DNA of 32,520 nucleotides. It comes from Christensenella sp. UBA1252 (GTDB lineage Bacteria; Bacillota; Clostridia; Christensenellales; CAG-1252). The notes under the pieces were generated by a model, which ran no database searches, was not told the DNA's origin, and saw nothing but the letters and a program-made list of their open reading frames with translations. A program made the translations under genes and the position numbers. How positions within the stretch are numbered: position 1 is the first letter of the stretch; the number at the start of each line of letters is the position of its first letter. Shown here piece by piece: positions 15,061 through 21,753 of the stretch. The DNA is taken from contig DBVY01000024.1 of assembly GCA_002308575.1 (NCBI GenBank), positions 18,460 to 50,979 of the forward strand, written 5' to 3'.

Positions 15061-15807
15061 CTATTCGAATTCAATATGGAAACGCTCCATTTCCATTTTT
15101 GCTTTTGCACATAGTTTTCCTATTATTCTGTTTTTATACTCCGGAAGCGGCTCTATTTTTGCTTGATAATAGGACGTTTGCCACATTCTCAAAATCGGAA
15201 TTTCTTTCCCATTTACCAATAGATACTTATTCATTCCACGGCTTATGGATCCTAACAATTCCGGAATACCGAGATTATAAATATTATTCCCGATCCAAAC
15301 GATTAAATCGGGATCGATTATTTTTATTTCTTTCCTTATAAAATGCTTATATACCTTCGTATATTCCACAATATGCAAACCATTGTCGATCTGGGATCTG
15401 CCGCCTCTCTTATTCAAATCCAAAACCGCAAATTTATTTGCCAAAAGGTGTAATTCCTTATCTTTTTGATTCGTAATAAACCCATACAATGCGCAAATCC
15501 TTTCTCGCATTTTTCCACGCCACGAATCATAGCCGGTTTTATAGTATTCGATATAATCCTTTTTGTAATCGGTTTTTGAAACGCCTTTTGCCGCGCCATA
15601 TTCGTCACAGTTTGCTTCCGCCGATACAAACAAGACCTTAATCTCCTCTTTCTCAAACGCATCTTCATCAATGATTCCGTCAATTTCAAAAAAATCTTTA
15701 CGAATGTTTTTCCCGTTAATGGTTAAAGAAAGCGATTCCTCGCTTTCTACCGATTGCGCATTTTCCCACTCAATAAAAAGCCTGTTCAGTTCTTCGATCT
15801 TACCCAT
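15061..15807 (-). CDS. Uncharacterised protein, possibly UDG-like superfamily fold
   Basis: I do not recognise a named family. The 248-residue protein has the layout of UDG-like proteins. A first strand and loop read IKVLFVSAEANCDEYGAAKG. A middle block AVLDLNKRGGRSQ then appears, and a helix/strand HFIRKEIKIIDPDLIVWIGN. A late PILRMWQTSYYQ occupies the place where active enzymes carry an H-P-S loop, so glycosylase activity is doubtful. GGAG lies 11 bp before the ATG at 15807; an in-frame ATG at 15873 falls inside the tRNA terminator and is unlikely. The gene is AT-rich: 86 G/C of 240 bases in 15301-15540 by hand count (36%), against 35 of 60 in 14401-14460 inside ung. It sits between ung and tRNA-Gly, which suggests recent acquisition. 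Confidence 0.6.
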   Translation of the reverse strand: MGKIEELNRLFIEWENAQSVESEESLSLTINGKNIRKDFFEIDGIIDEDAFEKEEIKVLFVSAEANCDEYGAAKGVSKTDYKKDYIEYYKTGYDSWRGKMRERICALYGFITNQKDKELHLLANKFAVLDLNKRGGRSQIDNGLHIVEYTKVYKHFIRKEIKIIDPDLIVWIGNNIYNLGIPELLGSISRGMNKYLLVNGKEIPILRMWQTSYYQAKIEPLPEYKNRIIGKLCAKAKMEMERFHIEFE

Positions 15808-15861
15808 TAACAAACCATCTCCTTTACTGTTAACTTGCTTTATTCCCATTGATTGAATATT

Positions 15862-15904
15862 AAAAAAACACATGTAATTTGCCCCAAATGAGCTGTTCTA
15901 CATG
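15862..15904 (-). terminator. Candidate terminator downstream of tRNA-Gly
   Basis: CATGTA and TACATG pair, extended by ATTTG/CAAAT after a 9-base bulge on the 5' side, and a T7 run follows two bases after the stem. Confidence 0.55.
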
Positions 15905-15916
15905 CGTTTAAAGAAA

Positions 15917-15991
15917 TGGAGCGGGAGACGGGAATCGAACCCGCGAAAACCGGCTTGGGAAGCCGGCGCTCTACCATTGAACGACTCCCGC
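15917..15991 (-). tRNA. tRNA-Gly (anticodon CCC)
   Basis: A full cloverleaf can be drawn on the minus strand. The acceptor stem is GCGGGAG/CTCCCGC. The D arm is GTTCAATGGTAGAGC. The anticodon stem is CCGGC/GCCGG around loop TTCCCAA, and the T arm is GCGGG TTCGATT CCCGT. The anticodon CCC reads GGG glycine codons. Discriminator T is followed by an encoded CCA. A consensus promoter stands about 10 bp upstream. Confidence 0.97.
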
Positions 15992-16000
15992 ATCGTTTTT

Positions 16001-16029
16001 ATTATATGAAAATTACAAGAGCAAGTCAA
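16001..16029 (-). promoter_or_regulatory. Promoter of tRNA-Gly
   Basis: TTGACT, 17 bp, TATAAT on the minus strand. The -10 ends 9 bases before the mature tRNA 5' end. Nothing recognisable was seen between this promoter and the rpmA terminator (16030-16146). Confidence 0.85.
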
Positions 16030-16146
16030 TCGTAATTCCAATTTATTTTGATAGAAAATCAAGCTCTTATACTTCCCTTTTCCCGAAAAAGCACTATTTC
16101 GCAAGCGCAGAAATAACCGAATAGATTTCGTCTGATTTCTCAAAAT

Positions 16147-16185
16147 GAAAAATTCGACCGTGCTCCGTTTGGAACGCGGTCGAAT
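16147..16185 (-). terminator. Terminator of the rplU-prp-rpmA operon
   Basis: ATTCGACCG and CGGTCGAAT form a perfect 9-bp stem around a 16-base loop, followed by TTTTTC on the minus strand. Confidence 0.88.
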
Positions 16186-16217
16186 CAAGTTAAAATTTGT
16201 TTTCCGTCAGCCGAAAA

Positions 16218-16499
16218 TTATTCCGCTTTTTCGTAAATGCTGACTTGTTTCTTATCTTTGCCGAGTCTTTCGAAACGAACGATACCGTCCTTCAAAGCGA
16301 ACAACGTGTCATCCTTTCCGCGACCGACGTTTACGCCCGGATGGATCTTGGTTCCTCTTTGTCTGACAAGGATATTGCCCGCGAGAACAAACTGACCGTC
16401 CGCACGCTTGGTTCCGAGCCTTTGCGCCGCACTATCTCTTCCGTTTCTCGAACTACCTACGCCCTTCTTATGAGCGAAAAGTTGCAATTTGATAAACAT
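16218..16499 (-). CDS. rpmA: 50S ribosomal protein L27, precursor with cleavable N-terminus
   Basis: L27 sits at the peptidyl-transferase centre of the large subunit. The 93-residue protein has the conserved [23 protein letters not shown] (10-32) and the [10 protein letters not shown] core. The first nine residues, MFIKLQLFA, form the Firmicutes-type extension. The Prp protease cuts it after Phe-Ala to expose the N-terminal arm that reaches the tRNA 3' ends. The protease gene lies directly upstream with a one-base gap. The gene ends the operon and is followed by a strong terminator. Confidence 0.98.
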   Translation of the reverse strand: MFIKLQLFAHKKGVGSSRNGRDSAAQRLGTKRADGQFVLAGNILVRQRGTKIHPGVNVGRGKDDTLFALKDGIVRFERLGKDKKQVSIYEKAE

Positions 16500-16500
16500 A

Positions 16501-16830
16501 TCATTTTACCTCCACACTAATAAACTCCGAATAGCCGTCCCGAAGATCGGATACGCTTTCATAAAGCGTTCTCAATATCACGCGGCAATCGCGCTTCTCT
16601 TCTTCCGTCATTCCTTTCGGAAGCTCGAGGAGCAATGCGCCTTCTTTCTCGTTCACTTCATAGCGCGCTTTGACACCCGCCACTTTCAGAACGCCGAGCG
16701 CCGCACCCTGCAAGAGCGCCGATACACCTGCGCACACGACGTCGCTGCCTTGATCGGCATAGCCCGCATGACCTCGCGACTCGATTCGGACGAAATCTTC
16801 GCCTTTTTTGAAAAATACGATCTTCGTCAT
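16501..16830 (-). CDS. prp: Ribosomal-processing cysteine protease Prp
   Basis: Prp (YsxB/DUF464 family) removes the N-terminal extension of L27. The 109-residue length fits the family. The catalytic pair is visible as RGHAGYA (His21) and [10 protein letters not shown] (Cys33), the usual spacing of about 12 residues. The position between rplU and rpmA is the standard Firmicutes order. Its ATG overlaps the rplU stop (TAATG), so translation is coupled. Confidence 0.95.
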   Translation of the reverse strand: MTKIVFFKKGEDFVRIESRGHAGYADQGSDVVCAGVSALLQGAALGVLKVAGVKARYEVNEKEGALLLELPKGMTEEEKRDCRVILRTLYESVSDLRDGYSEFISVEVK

Positions 16831-17135
16831 TATTTGACGATAGACTTGATCAGTACTTTCGTAAAGGGCTGTCTGTGACCTTGACGCTTGCGCTCGTTCT
16901 TCTTGGCTTTATACTTAAAGACGATGATCTTCTTTCCCTTGCCTTGCGCGAGCACTTCCGCCTCCGCATAAGCGCCCGCCACGGGATTCCCGGTGGTCAC
17001 GGCGTTCTCATCGGAAACCAAAAGAACGTCAAACTTAACGGTATCGCCGACATTCGCCTCGAGCTTTTCGACTTCGAGCTTCATGCCGCTTTCAACCTTA
17101 TACTGTTTTCCGCCTGTTGCGATAATTGCGTACAT
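16830..17135 (-). CDS. rplU: 50S ribosomal protein L21
   Basis: L21 binds 23S rRNA in the large subunit. The protein is 101 residues, the normal length. It starts [17 protein letters not shown] and ends with the L21 signature [19 protein letters not shown] (78-96). AGGAGG stands 7 bp before the ATG. It is the first gene of the rplU-prp-rpmA operon, behind a promoter and a structured leader. Confidence 0.98.
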   Translation of the reverse strand: MYAIIATGGKQYKVESGMKLEVEKLEANVGDTVKFDVLLVSDENAVTTGNPVAGAYAEAEVLAQGKGKKIIVFKYKAKKNERKRQGHRQPFTKVLIKSIVK

Positions 17136-17209
17136 ATTTTTACCTCCTCTTACCAGTCTCGCTGAATGGGGTGAACAAAAAGCTACTTAAACCCGTATCA
17201 CGCGGCTCG
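17136..17209 (-). promoter_or_regulatory. Candidate L21 leader (ribosomal protein autoregulatory RNA)
   Basis: The roughly 74-base leader between the predicted start and rplU contains CCGCGTGATACGGG (small CCG/CGG hairpin), TTTAAGTAGC, and CAGCGAGACTGG (CAG/CTG hairpin) just before the AGGAGG site. Firmicutes rplU genes often carry an L21 leader with blocks of this kind. The assignment rests on position and recalled motif similarity, not on a covariance search. Confidence 0.45.
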
Positions 17210-17215
17210 AAATCT

Positions 17216-17245
17216 ATGTTATCATTTTTCGGCGCATAGTGTCAA
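17216..17245 (-). promoter_or_regulatory. Promoter of the rplU operon
   Basis: TTGACA, 18 bp, TAACAT on the minus strand, with TG just before the -10 (TGATAACAT). AT-rich sequence lies upstream of the -35. Confidence 0.75.
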
Positions 17246-17266
17246 ACGAAAAAATAGTTTATTTAT

Positions 17267-17306
17267 AAAATAATTATAAAGGAAAGCGCCGATTTCAGGC
17301 GCTTCC
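17267..17306 (-). terminator. Terminator after the MreB-like gene
   Basis: AAGCGCC and GGCGCTT pair around TGAAATC, with flanking GG/CC pairs and one bulge, followed by TTTATAATTATTTT on the minus strand. Confidence 0.8.
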
Positions 17307-17326
17307 CGATCCGAAAAGACAGCGGA

Positions 17327-18322
17327 TCAAAGCATTTTAAACATCTTGTCGCGATCGTCGAAAAAGTTAAGCGCGCCGAGCGCGACGGCGTCTTCGGGCG
17401 ATTTCGGAACGTTGACCTGCATTTTTAAACGATTCGCCAAGAATTCGTCCGCGCCGTAACTATTCGCAAATCCGCCGCAAAACGTAACGCCCGCCTGATA
17501 CACGTCCATGATCAATTTTTCGGGACACATCAAAGAAACGCTTTCTACGACGTCGGCAAGATTCGTTGCGACTTCGCTCATCATCGGATAGATCTCGTTC
17601 GCGGTGATCTCCGCCTGATGCGGCATATTATCCACGAGATTACGCCCCATCACTTCGGCGCTGATCATTTGATTATCGAAGAAAGATCCGATCTTTACGC
17701 GCAATTCTTCCGCGCGCGCCGGCGTAATCCCCAAACGATAATTATCGGCGACGTAAGAACAGATCTTTTGATCGACAGCGTTTCCGCAAGTCGTGACCGA
17801 ACAACCCGTAACGATCCCGTTCGGGCCGACGATCGCAACGTCCGCAATCGATGCGCCGCAAATCGCAATCAAGTTATAATCGCTGGATAACAGCGCGCTG
17901 ACCGCAATCGGCGATTCCATCAAAACGGGGCTCTTGATATGCGCCGCCGCGAGCACGTTTTCGTAATTCTTTCTTTCCACGATCGAAGTTCCGCAACAAA
18001 TCGTTGCGATTACGTCCAATCTCGGGGAAAAGATATTGCGCCTCGGAAGCGCCTTGCGGATAAAGTCTTTCAACATAAGGATCGCCGCTTCCGCATTTTC
18101 GATCACGCCTTCTTTTACGGGACGCAAAAGCACGGCGTTCGGCTCTTTTTCACGCGAACGCATATAGCGACGCGCATCCGATCCGGAAGCGAGAAGTTTG
18201 AGTTTCCCTTTTTGTTTTACAACGGCGACGACGGAAGGCTCTTTAAAAATCACGCCTTTCCCGCGCGCGGCGATGACCGTGGACGCATATCCCATATCCA
18301 ACACCAGTTCGTTAGCCATCAT
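17327..18322 (-). CDS. Divergent MreB-like actin homologue
   Basis: MreB-type proteins polymerise on the membrane and guide wall synthesis. The 331-residue length and overall pattern fit: a start with KGVIFKEPSVVAV, then RPVKEGVIENAEAA, a middle GITPARAEELRVKIGS and a late SPEDAVALGAL. The nucleotide-binding loops are altered. The first reads DMGYAST where MreB has DLGTANT. The second reads CGASIADVAI where MreB has GGGTTDVAV. The adenosine loop reads FCGGFANSYGADEF where MreB has TGGGALL. ATP binding may therefore be weakened or lost. The start ATG at 18322 (GGGAG 6 bp upstream) lies within the end of maf, an 11-bp overlap. It is more likely a paralogue than the main MreB. Confidence 0.8.
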   Translation of the reverse strand: MMANELVLDMGYASTVIAARGKGVIFKEPSVVAVVKQKGKLKLLASGSDARRYMRSREKEPNAVLLRPVKEGVIENAEAAILMLKDFIRKALPRRNIFSPRLDVIATICCGTSIVERKNYENVLAAAHIKSPVLMESPIAVSALLSSDYNLIAICGASIADVAIVGPNGIVTGCSVTTCGNAVDQKICSYVADNYRLGITPARAEELRVKIGSFFDNQMISAEVMGRNLVDNMPHQAEITANEIYPMMSEVATNLADVVESVSLMCPEKLIMDVYQAGVTFCGGFANSYGADEFLANRLKMQVNVPKSPEDAVALGALNFFDDRDKMFKML

Positions 18323-18872
18323 ACTTTACTCCCATTTTCCTTAGTTCTTCTTTCAGCTTTTCAACGGGCAAGCCGACGATGTTCGAGTAACTTCCCGAAA
18401 ACCGCCTGACCGTTACGCCGTCCTGTATGCCGTATGCGCCCGCCTTGTCAACAGGCGAAAACGCTTTCACGTAACGCTCGATTTCCTCCGGCGAAAGCCG
18501 CTTCATCGTAACGCTCGATCGCACGTAAAACGAAACCGTCTTCTCACGCGTTTTGATCGCAACTCCCGTATAAACGAAATGCGTTTTCCCGGACAATTCC
18601 GAGAGCATTTCTTTCGCGTTTTCCGCCGTTTTCGGCTTTCCGTAATACTTTCCGTTTCGATAAACGAGAGTATCCGCGCTAATCAAAACGCCGTCCTCGG
18701 GAACCTCTATGCCGCTTTGCTTTCCGAGCGCGAGGTCGACGACCTTTTTATGAGGGCGAACGAAAACGGATTTTTCTTCTCCCGACCCCGTTCGAACCTC
18801 GAAACGGTCGAATATTTCGGATAAAAGCTCGCGCCTTCTCGGCGAAGCGGAACACAAAATCACGGTTGTCAT
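18312..18872 (-). CDS. maf: Maf/YhdE nucleotide pyrophosphatase
   Basis: Maf proteins hydrolyse non-canonical or modified nucleoside triphosphates and restrain septation in some bacteria. The 186-residue protein has the N-terminal SASPRRRELL (8-17), the central ISADTLVYRNGKYYGKPK with the catalytic Asp, and the C-terminal FSGSYSNIVGLPVEKL. The ATG at 18872 fits the family N-terminus; the reading frame stays open upstream but the extra residues are not Maf-like. The ribosome-binding site is weak (GGGAAAAA). The gene overlaps the MreB-like gene, so the two are likely co-expressed; maf is found near mre genes in many Firmicutes. Confidence 0.93.
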   Translation of the reverse strand: MTTVILCSASPRRRELLSEIFDRFEVRTGSGEEKSVFVRPHKKVVDLALGKQSGIEVPEDGVLISADTLVYRNGKYYGKPKTAENAKEMLSELSGKTHFVYTGVAIKTREKTVSFYVRSSVTMKRLSPEEIERYVKAFSPVDKAGAYGIQDGVTVRRFSGSYSNIVGLPVEKLKEELRKMGVKYDG

Positions 18873-18910
18873 AAGTCGTTTTTCCCGATTTGACGAAACG
18901 AATTCCTTTT

Positions 18911-18939
18911 TTCGTCTATAAATTATTATACAGTATAAA
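18911..18939 (+). promoter_or_regulatory. Candidate promoter of the TspO-like gene
   Basis: TTCGTC, 17 bp, TATAAA on the plus strand, overlapping the maf promoter face to face. The -35 match is modest. Confidence 0.35.
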
Positions 18940-18954
18940 CTGTCTTTTTGTAAA
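18925..18954 (-). promoter_or_regulatory. Promoter of maf with overlapping ACAGT-ATAA-ACTGT palindrome
   Basis: TTTACA, 18 bp, TATAAT on the minus strand. The perfect 5-bp inverted repeat at 18930-18943 lies within the spacer and touches the -10. It also overlaps the candidate divergent promoter, so a regulator bound there could control both directions. Confidence 0.6.
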
Positions 18955-19008
18955 GGAAAGATTTTTCGACGGGTGCGGCGACTTCGACAGGAAAACGGAA
19001 TAGACGCT

Positions 19009-19509
19009 ATGTGCGAATTCATACAATATCGTATGCGTTGGTATAAATTCGCAATCGTCCTTGCCGTCGGGCTTTTTCTCGAAGTTACGATCGCGGCGAT
19101 CTCCTGTTTTCTGATCCAAGCGAACGGAACGTGGGTTCGCGCCCTCGTTTTGCCCTTTTTTGCGCCCAAATCCGCCGTTTTTTACGGCGTTTTAATGGAA
19201 ATCTTGTATCTCTTTTCCTCTCTATCACTCGCTTTTTTTGTCCAAACGAAAAGCGATTTTCCCCGAGGATTTACGCTGACGGCTGCGGAAGGCGTTTCCG
19301 AAATCATTCTTCTCGCCTTTTTCTTTGAATTGACCTATGAGATCGTTTCCTTCTTTCTCGCCACGATCACGATGTTGATCTCCTTTTATAACACGACCGT
19401 CTTTTTGAAAAAGAATGAATTAGCGGGATTGTTTCGTCTTCCCGTTTTTCAAATCACGGTCTATTTTTGGGCGGTAATATACTGCGTTTTAACGTTAAAT
19501 TTTACGTAA
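19009..19509 (+). CDS. Five-helix membrane protein, probably a divergent TspO/MBR family member
   Basis: TspO proteins are five-helix membrane proteins that bind porphyrins and related ligands. The 166-residue protein has about five hydrophobic segments in the TspO pattern. After the first helix comes WVRALVLPFFAPKSAVFYGVLMEILYLF, matching the TspO 'WY..L.KPsf.PP..vF..vW..LY' block. The fourth-helix region ends in ISFYN, and the last helix reads LAGLFRLPVFQITVYFWAVIYCVLTLN, matching '..A.l.LPYl.W..fA..LN...LN'. Several signature Trp residues are missing, so this is a distant relative and ligand binding is unproven. The start is uncertain: the ATG at 19009 (GGAAT 7 bp upstream) was preferred to an in-frame GTG at 18973. 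Confidence 0.5.
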   Translation: MCEFIQYRMRWYKFAIVLAVGLFLEVTIAAISCFLIQANGTWVRALVLPFFAPKSAVFYGVLMEILYLFSSLSLAFFVQTKSDFPRGFTLTAAEGVSEIILLAFFFELTYEIVSFFLATITMLISFYNTTVFLKKNELAGLFRLPVFQITVYFWAVIYCVLTLNFT

Positions 19510-19576
19510 CCCATCAAATAGACGGAAGCGATCGCGGCTCGCATTCGAACGTGCGTCCGTATCTTTCCGAAAACAC

Positions 19577-19605
19577 TTGAAAAACCCGAGAAATATTGAT
19601 ATAAT
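19577..19605 (+). promoter_or_regulatory. Promoter of coaX-hom giving a predicted leaderless transcript
   Basis: TTGAAA, 17 bp, TATAAT with TG one base upstream (TGATATAAT). Six bases separate the -10 from the ATG, so transcription should begin at the A of ATG. No Shine-Dalgarno sequence can fit. Confidence 0.8.
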
Positions 19606-19611
19606 CAATAT

Positions 19612-20391
19612 ATGTTACTTGCGATGGACGTTGGAAACACGAATATTAAACTCGCTTTGTTCGACGGGAACGAGATGCGTTCCAGTTGGAGAATATCAGC
19701 AACGGTTTCTCGTACGGCGGACGAGTTCGGGATCGCTTTTCGCGAGATTTTTTCCGCGCATGGCTACGGTTTTTCCGACGTCGATAAAATCATCGTCAGT
19801 TCCGTCGTTCCGACTTTGAATTATACGCTTGAACACGCCTGCACCTACTATATGCACGTTAAACCATTGATGGTCAGCGCGCTTGTTAACACGGGGCTTA
19901 CGATCCTTTACACGATCCCGAAAGCGCTCGGCGCGGACAGGATTGCTTCTTCCGTTGCCGCCTATCGCTTATACGGAGGACCCTGCATCGTCGTTGATAT
20001 GGGAACGGCGACGACTTTTAACGCGATCTCCGAAAAAGGAGAGTTTCTCGGCGGCGCGATCGCACCGGGAATGAAAACGAGTTTGGACGCGCTCGTTTCG
20101 AATGCGTCGCAACTCCCGTTGGTTGAATTATCCCTTCCCTCTTCCCCGATCGGAACGAACACGATCACGAATATGCAATCTGGCATTATTTACGGTTACA
20201 GAGGGCTTGTTGAAAACATCATAAAAGAAATGAAAAAACAACTCGGCGAAAAGGCGAAAGTAATCGCGACGGGCGGTATGACAAGCGTAATCTTGTCCGA
20301 AAACACCGAATTTATCGATTATTACGATCGCGCGCTGACCTTAAAAGGTCTGCAAATGATCTCCGAGTTGAACGAAAGGAGGAAAGCATGA
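19612..20391 (+). CDS. coaX: Type III pantothenate kinase
   Basis: CoaX phosphorylates pantothenate, the first step of coenzyme A synthesis, and is insensitive to CoA feedback in characterised members. The 259-residue protein keeps the ASKHA motifs: MDVGNTNIKLALFD (5-18, first phosphate loop), GADRI (107-111, pantothenate binding), and DMGTATTF (129-136, second phosphate loop). VIATGGM follows near the C-terminus. The family N-terminus begins at this ATG, so the start is secure although there is no ribosome-binding site. It overlaps hom by 4 bp (ATGA). Confidence 0.97.
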   Translation: MLLAMDVGNTNIKLALFDGNEMRSSWRISATVSRTADEFGIAFREIFSAHGYGFSDVDKIIVSSVVPTLNYTLEHACTYYMHVKPLMVSALVNTGLTILYTIPKALGADRIASSVAAYRLYGGPCIVVDMGTATTFNAISEKGEFLGGAIAPGMKTSLDALVSNASQLPLVELSLPSSPIGTNTITNMQSGIIYGYRGLVENIIKEMKKQLGEKAKVIATGGMTSVILSENTEFIDYYDRALTLKGLQMISELNERRKA

Positions 20392-21659
20392 AAAAAGTCG
20401 GCATCGCCCTTTTGGGGCTCGGCGTCGTAGGAAGCGGCACCTATCGCATTTTGCAAGCGAAAAAGGAAAAGATCGAACGGGATTACGGCGTTTCGATCGA
20501 AGTAAAAAAAGTCCTCGAAAAAGATCTTTCCAAAGCAGAAGCGCTCGGAATCGATCTCAACAAGGTTTCTTGCGATATCAATAACGTTTTGAATGACGAT
20601 TCGATTTCCGTCGTCGCGGAATTTTTCGGCGGCACGGAGCCTGCAAGGACCTTTCTCGTTCAATGCCTCGAAAGAGGGAAAAGCGTCGTAACATCAAACA
20701 AAGAGCTCTTTTCCAAACATTGGCCGGACCTTGAAAACGCGGCGAGAAAAACGGGCGCCGGGATCTATTTCGAAGCGTCCTGCGGGGGCGGCGTTCCGAT
20801 CATTCGCGCCCTTCACGACAGCATGCAAGGAAACGACGTTTTGGAGATCAAAGGCATCGTAAACGGAACGACAAACTATATCCTTTCCAATATGACCGAT
20901 AACGGAAGCGATTACGACGCGACCTTGAAAGAGGCTCAACGCCTCGGCTATGCGGAAGCGAATCCCTCGGCGGACGTGGACGGATACGACAGCACCTATA
21001 AGCTTTCGATCCTCTCTTCGCTCTCCTTCAACAAGAGAGTCCCCTACACTTCGATCTACCGTGAAGGGATCAGCAAAGTTACGAAAGAAGACATCAAATT
21101 CGGAAAAGAATTCGGCATGACCGTAAAACTTCTTGCGATCAGTAAAAACGTAAACGGAAAGATCGAGGCGCACGTCTATCCCGCCTTCATTCCGAACGAT
21201 CACCCGCTCGCGAAAGTCGGCGGCGCGTTTAACGGAATTTACGTCGTCGGTGATAACGTCGGCGAATTGATGTTTTACGGAAAAGGTGCGGGTGACCTCC
21301 CGACCGGTAGCGCAATCGTTTCGGATATCGTTACGGCAGCCACGAAAGAATCGCACAGGCGCTACCCCTTCATTCTCGAAGAAGCGGCGCAGGATTTCAA
21401 CGACGATTTTATCAGCGAATACTTCATTCGACTTTCCGCAAAAGACGAATCCGGCGTTCTTTCCACGATCACCGGGATCTTCGGAAAAGCGGGCATCAGC
21501 ATCGACGCGATGGTTCAGAAAGCCGGTTCGAACGGAAGAGCCACGATCGCATTCGTTACGCAAAAGACAACGGAATTGACCTTCCGCAAAGCGCTTGAAG
21601 AACTCCAAAGCGCGTCCTGCATTTCGGAAGTTTCCAGCGTGATCCGCGTGGAAAAATAA
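20388..21659 (+). CDS. hom: Homoserine dehydrogenase with C-terminal ACT domain
   Basis: Hom reduces aspartate semialdehyde to homoserine for threonine and methionine synthesis. The 423-residue protein has a Rossmann motif GLGVVGSGTY (10-19), the SNKELF block (103-108), and the catalytic-domain stretch GIVNGTTNYILSNM. The signature ADVDGYDSTYKLSIL (196-210) follows, in which the Lys is catalytic in the family. A C-terminal ACT domain (about 344-423, starting YFIRLSAKDESGVLSTITGIF) suggests feedback control, usually by threonine. AGGAGG lies 5 bp before the ATG, inside coaX. It is translationally coupled to coaX and ends at a strong terminator. Confidence 0.97.
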   Translation: MKKVGIALLGLGVVGSGTYRILQAKKEKIERDYGVSIEVKKVLEKDLSKAEALGIDLNKVSCDINNVLNDDSISVVAEFFGGTEPARTFLVQCLERGKSVVTSNKELFSKHWPDLENAARKTGAGIYFEASCGGGVPIIRALHDSMQGNDVLEIKGIVNGTTNYILSNMTDNGSDYDATLKEAQRLGYAEANPSADVDGYDSTYKLSILSSLSFNKRVPYTSIYREGISKVTKEDIKFGKEFGMTVKLLAISKNVNGKIEAHVYPAFIPNDHPLAKVGGAFNGIYVVGDNVGELMFYGKGAGDLPTGSAIVSDIVTAATKESHRRYPFILEEAAQDFNDDFISEYFIRLSAKDESGVLSTITGIFGKAGISIDAMVQKAGSNGRATIAFVTQKTTELTFRKALEELQSASCISEVSSVIRVEK

Positions 21660-21678
21660 TTTTCTTTCTCTCAAACAA

Positions 21679-21714
21679 AAGAAGTCGTCAAGCAATTTGA
21701 CGACTTCTTTTTTA
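21679..21714 (+). terminator. Terminator after hom, probably bidirectional
   Basis: AAGAAGTCGTCAA and TTGACGACTTCTT form a perfect 13-bp stem around GCAAT, followed by TTTTTT on the plus strand. On the minus strand the stem is followed by TTGTTTG, so it may also serve the convergent giant surface gene. Confidence 0.92.
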
Positions 21715-21753
21715 TGCTTTTTATCGAGGAAAACTTTAATTCCACTTTCCGAA

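Noticed and set aside
15808..15873. A longer start for the UDG-like gene at 15873.
   Set aside because: The ATG lies inside the tRNA terminator stem and has no ribosome-binding site. The ATG at 15807 has GGAG upstream.
15808..15916. An attachment site for a mobile element at the tRNA-Gly 3' end.
   Set aside because: I found no direct repeat of the tRNA 3' end on the far side of the AT-rich gene and no integrase gene in the window.
15898..16188. A 96-residue frame across tRNA-Gly and the intergenic region.
   Set aside because: It spans a tRNA gene, its promoter and the rpmA terminator, and has no protein-like pattern.
18973..19008. A GTG start for the TspO-like gene.
   Set aside because: The AGGAAAG upstream is too far away and the extra 12 residues are basic and not family-like.
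19510..19576. A possible hairpin (ACGGA/TCCGT) after the TspO-like gene.
   Set aside because: The stem is only 5 bp around a loop of more than 25 bases, and no T-run follows.
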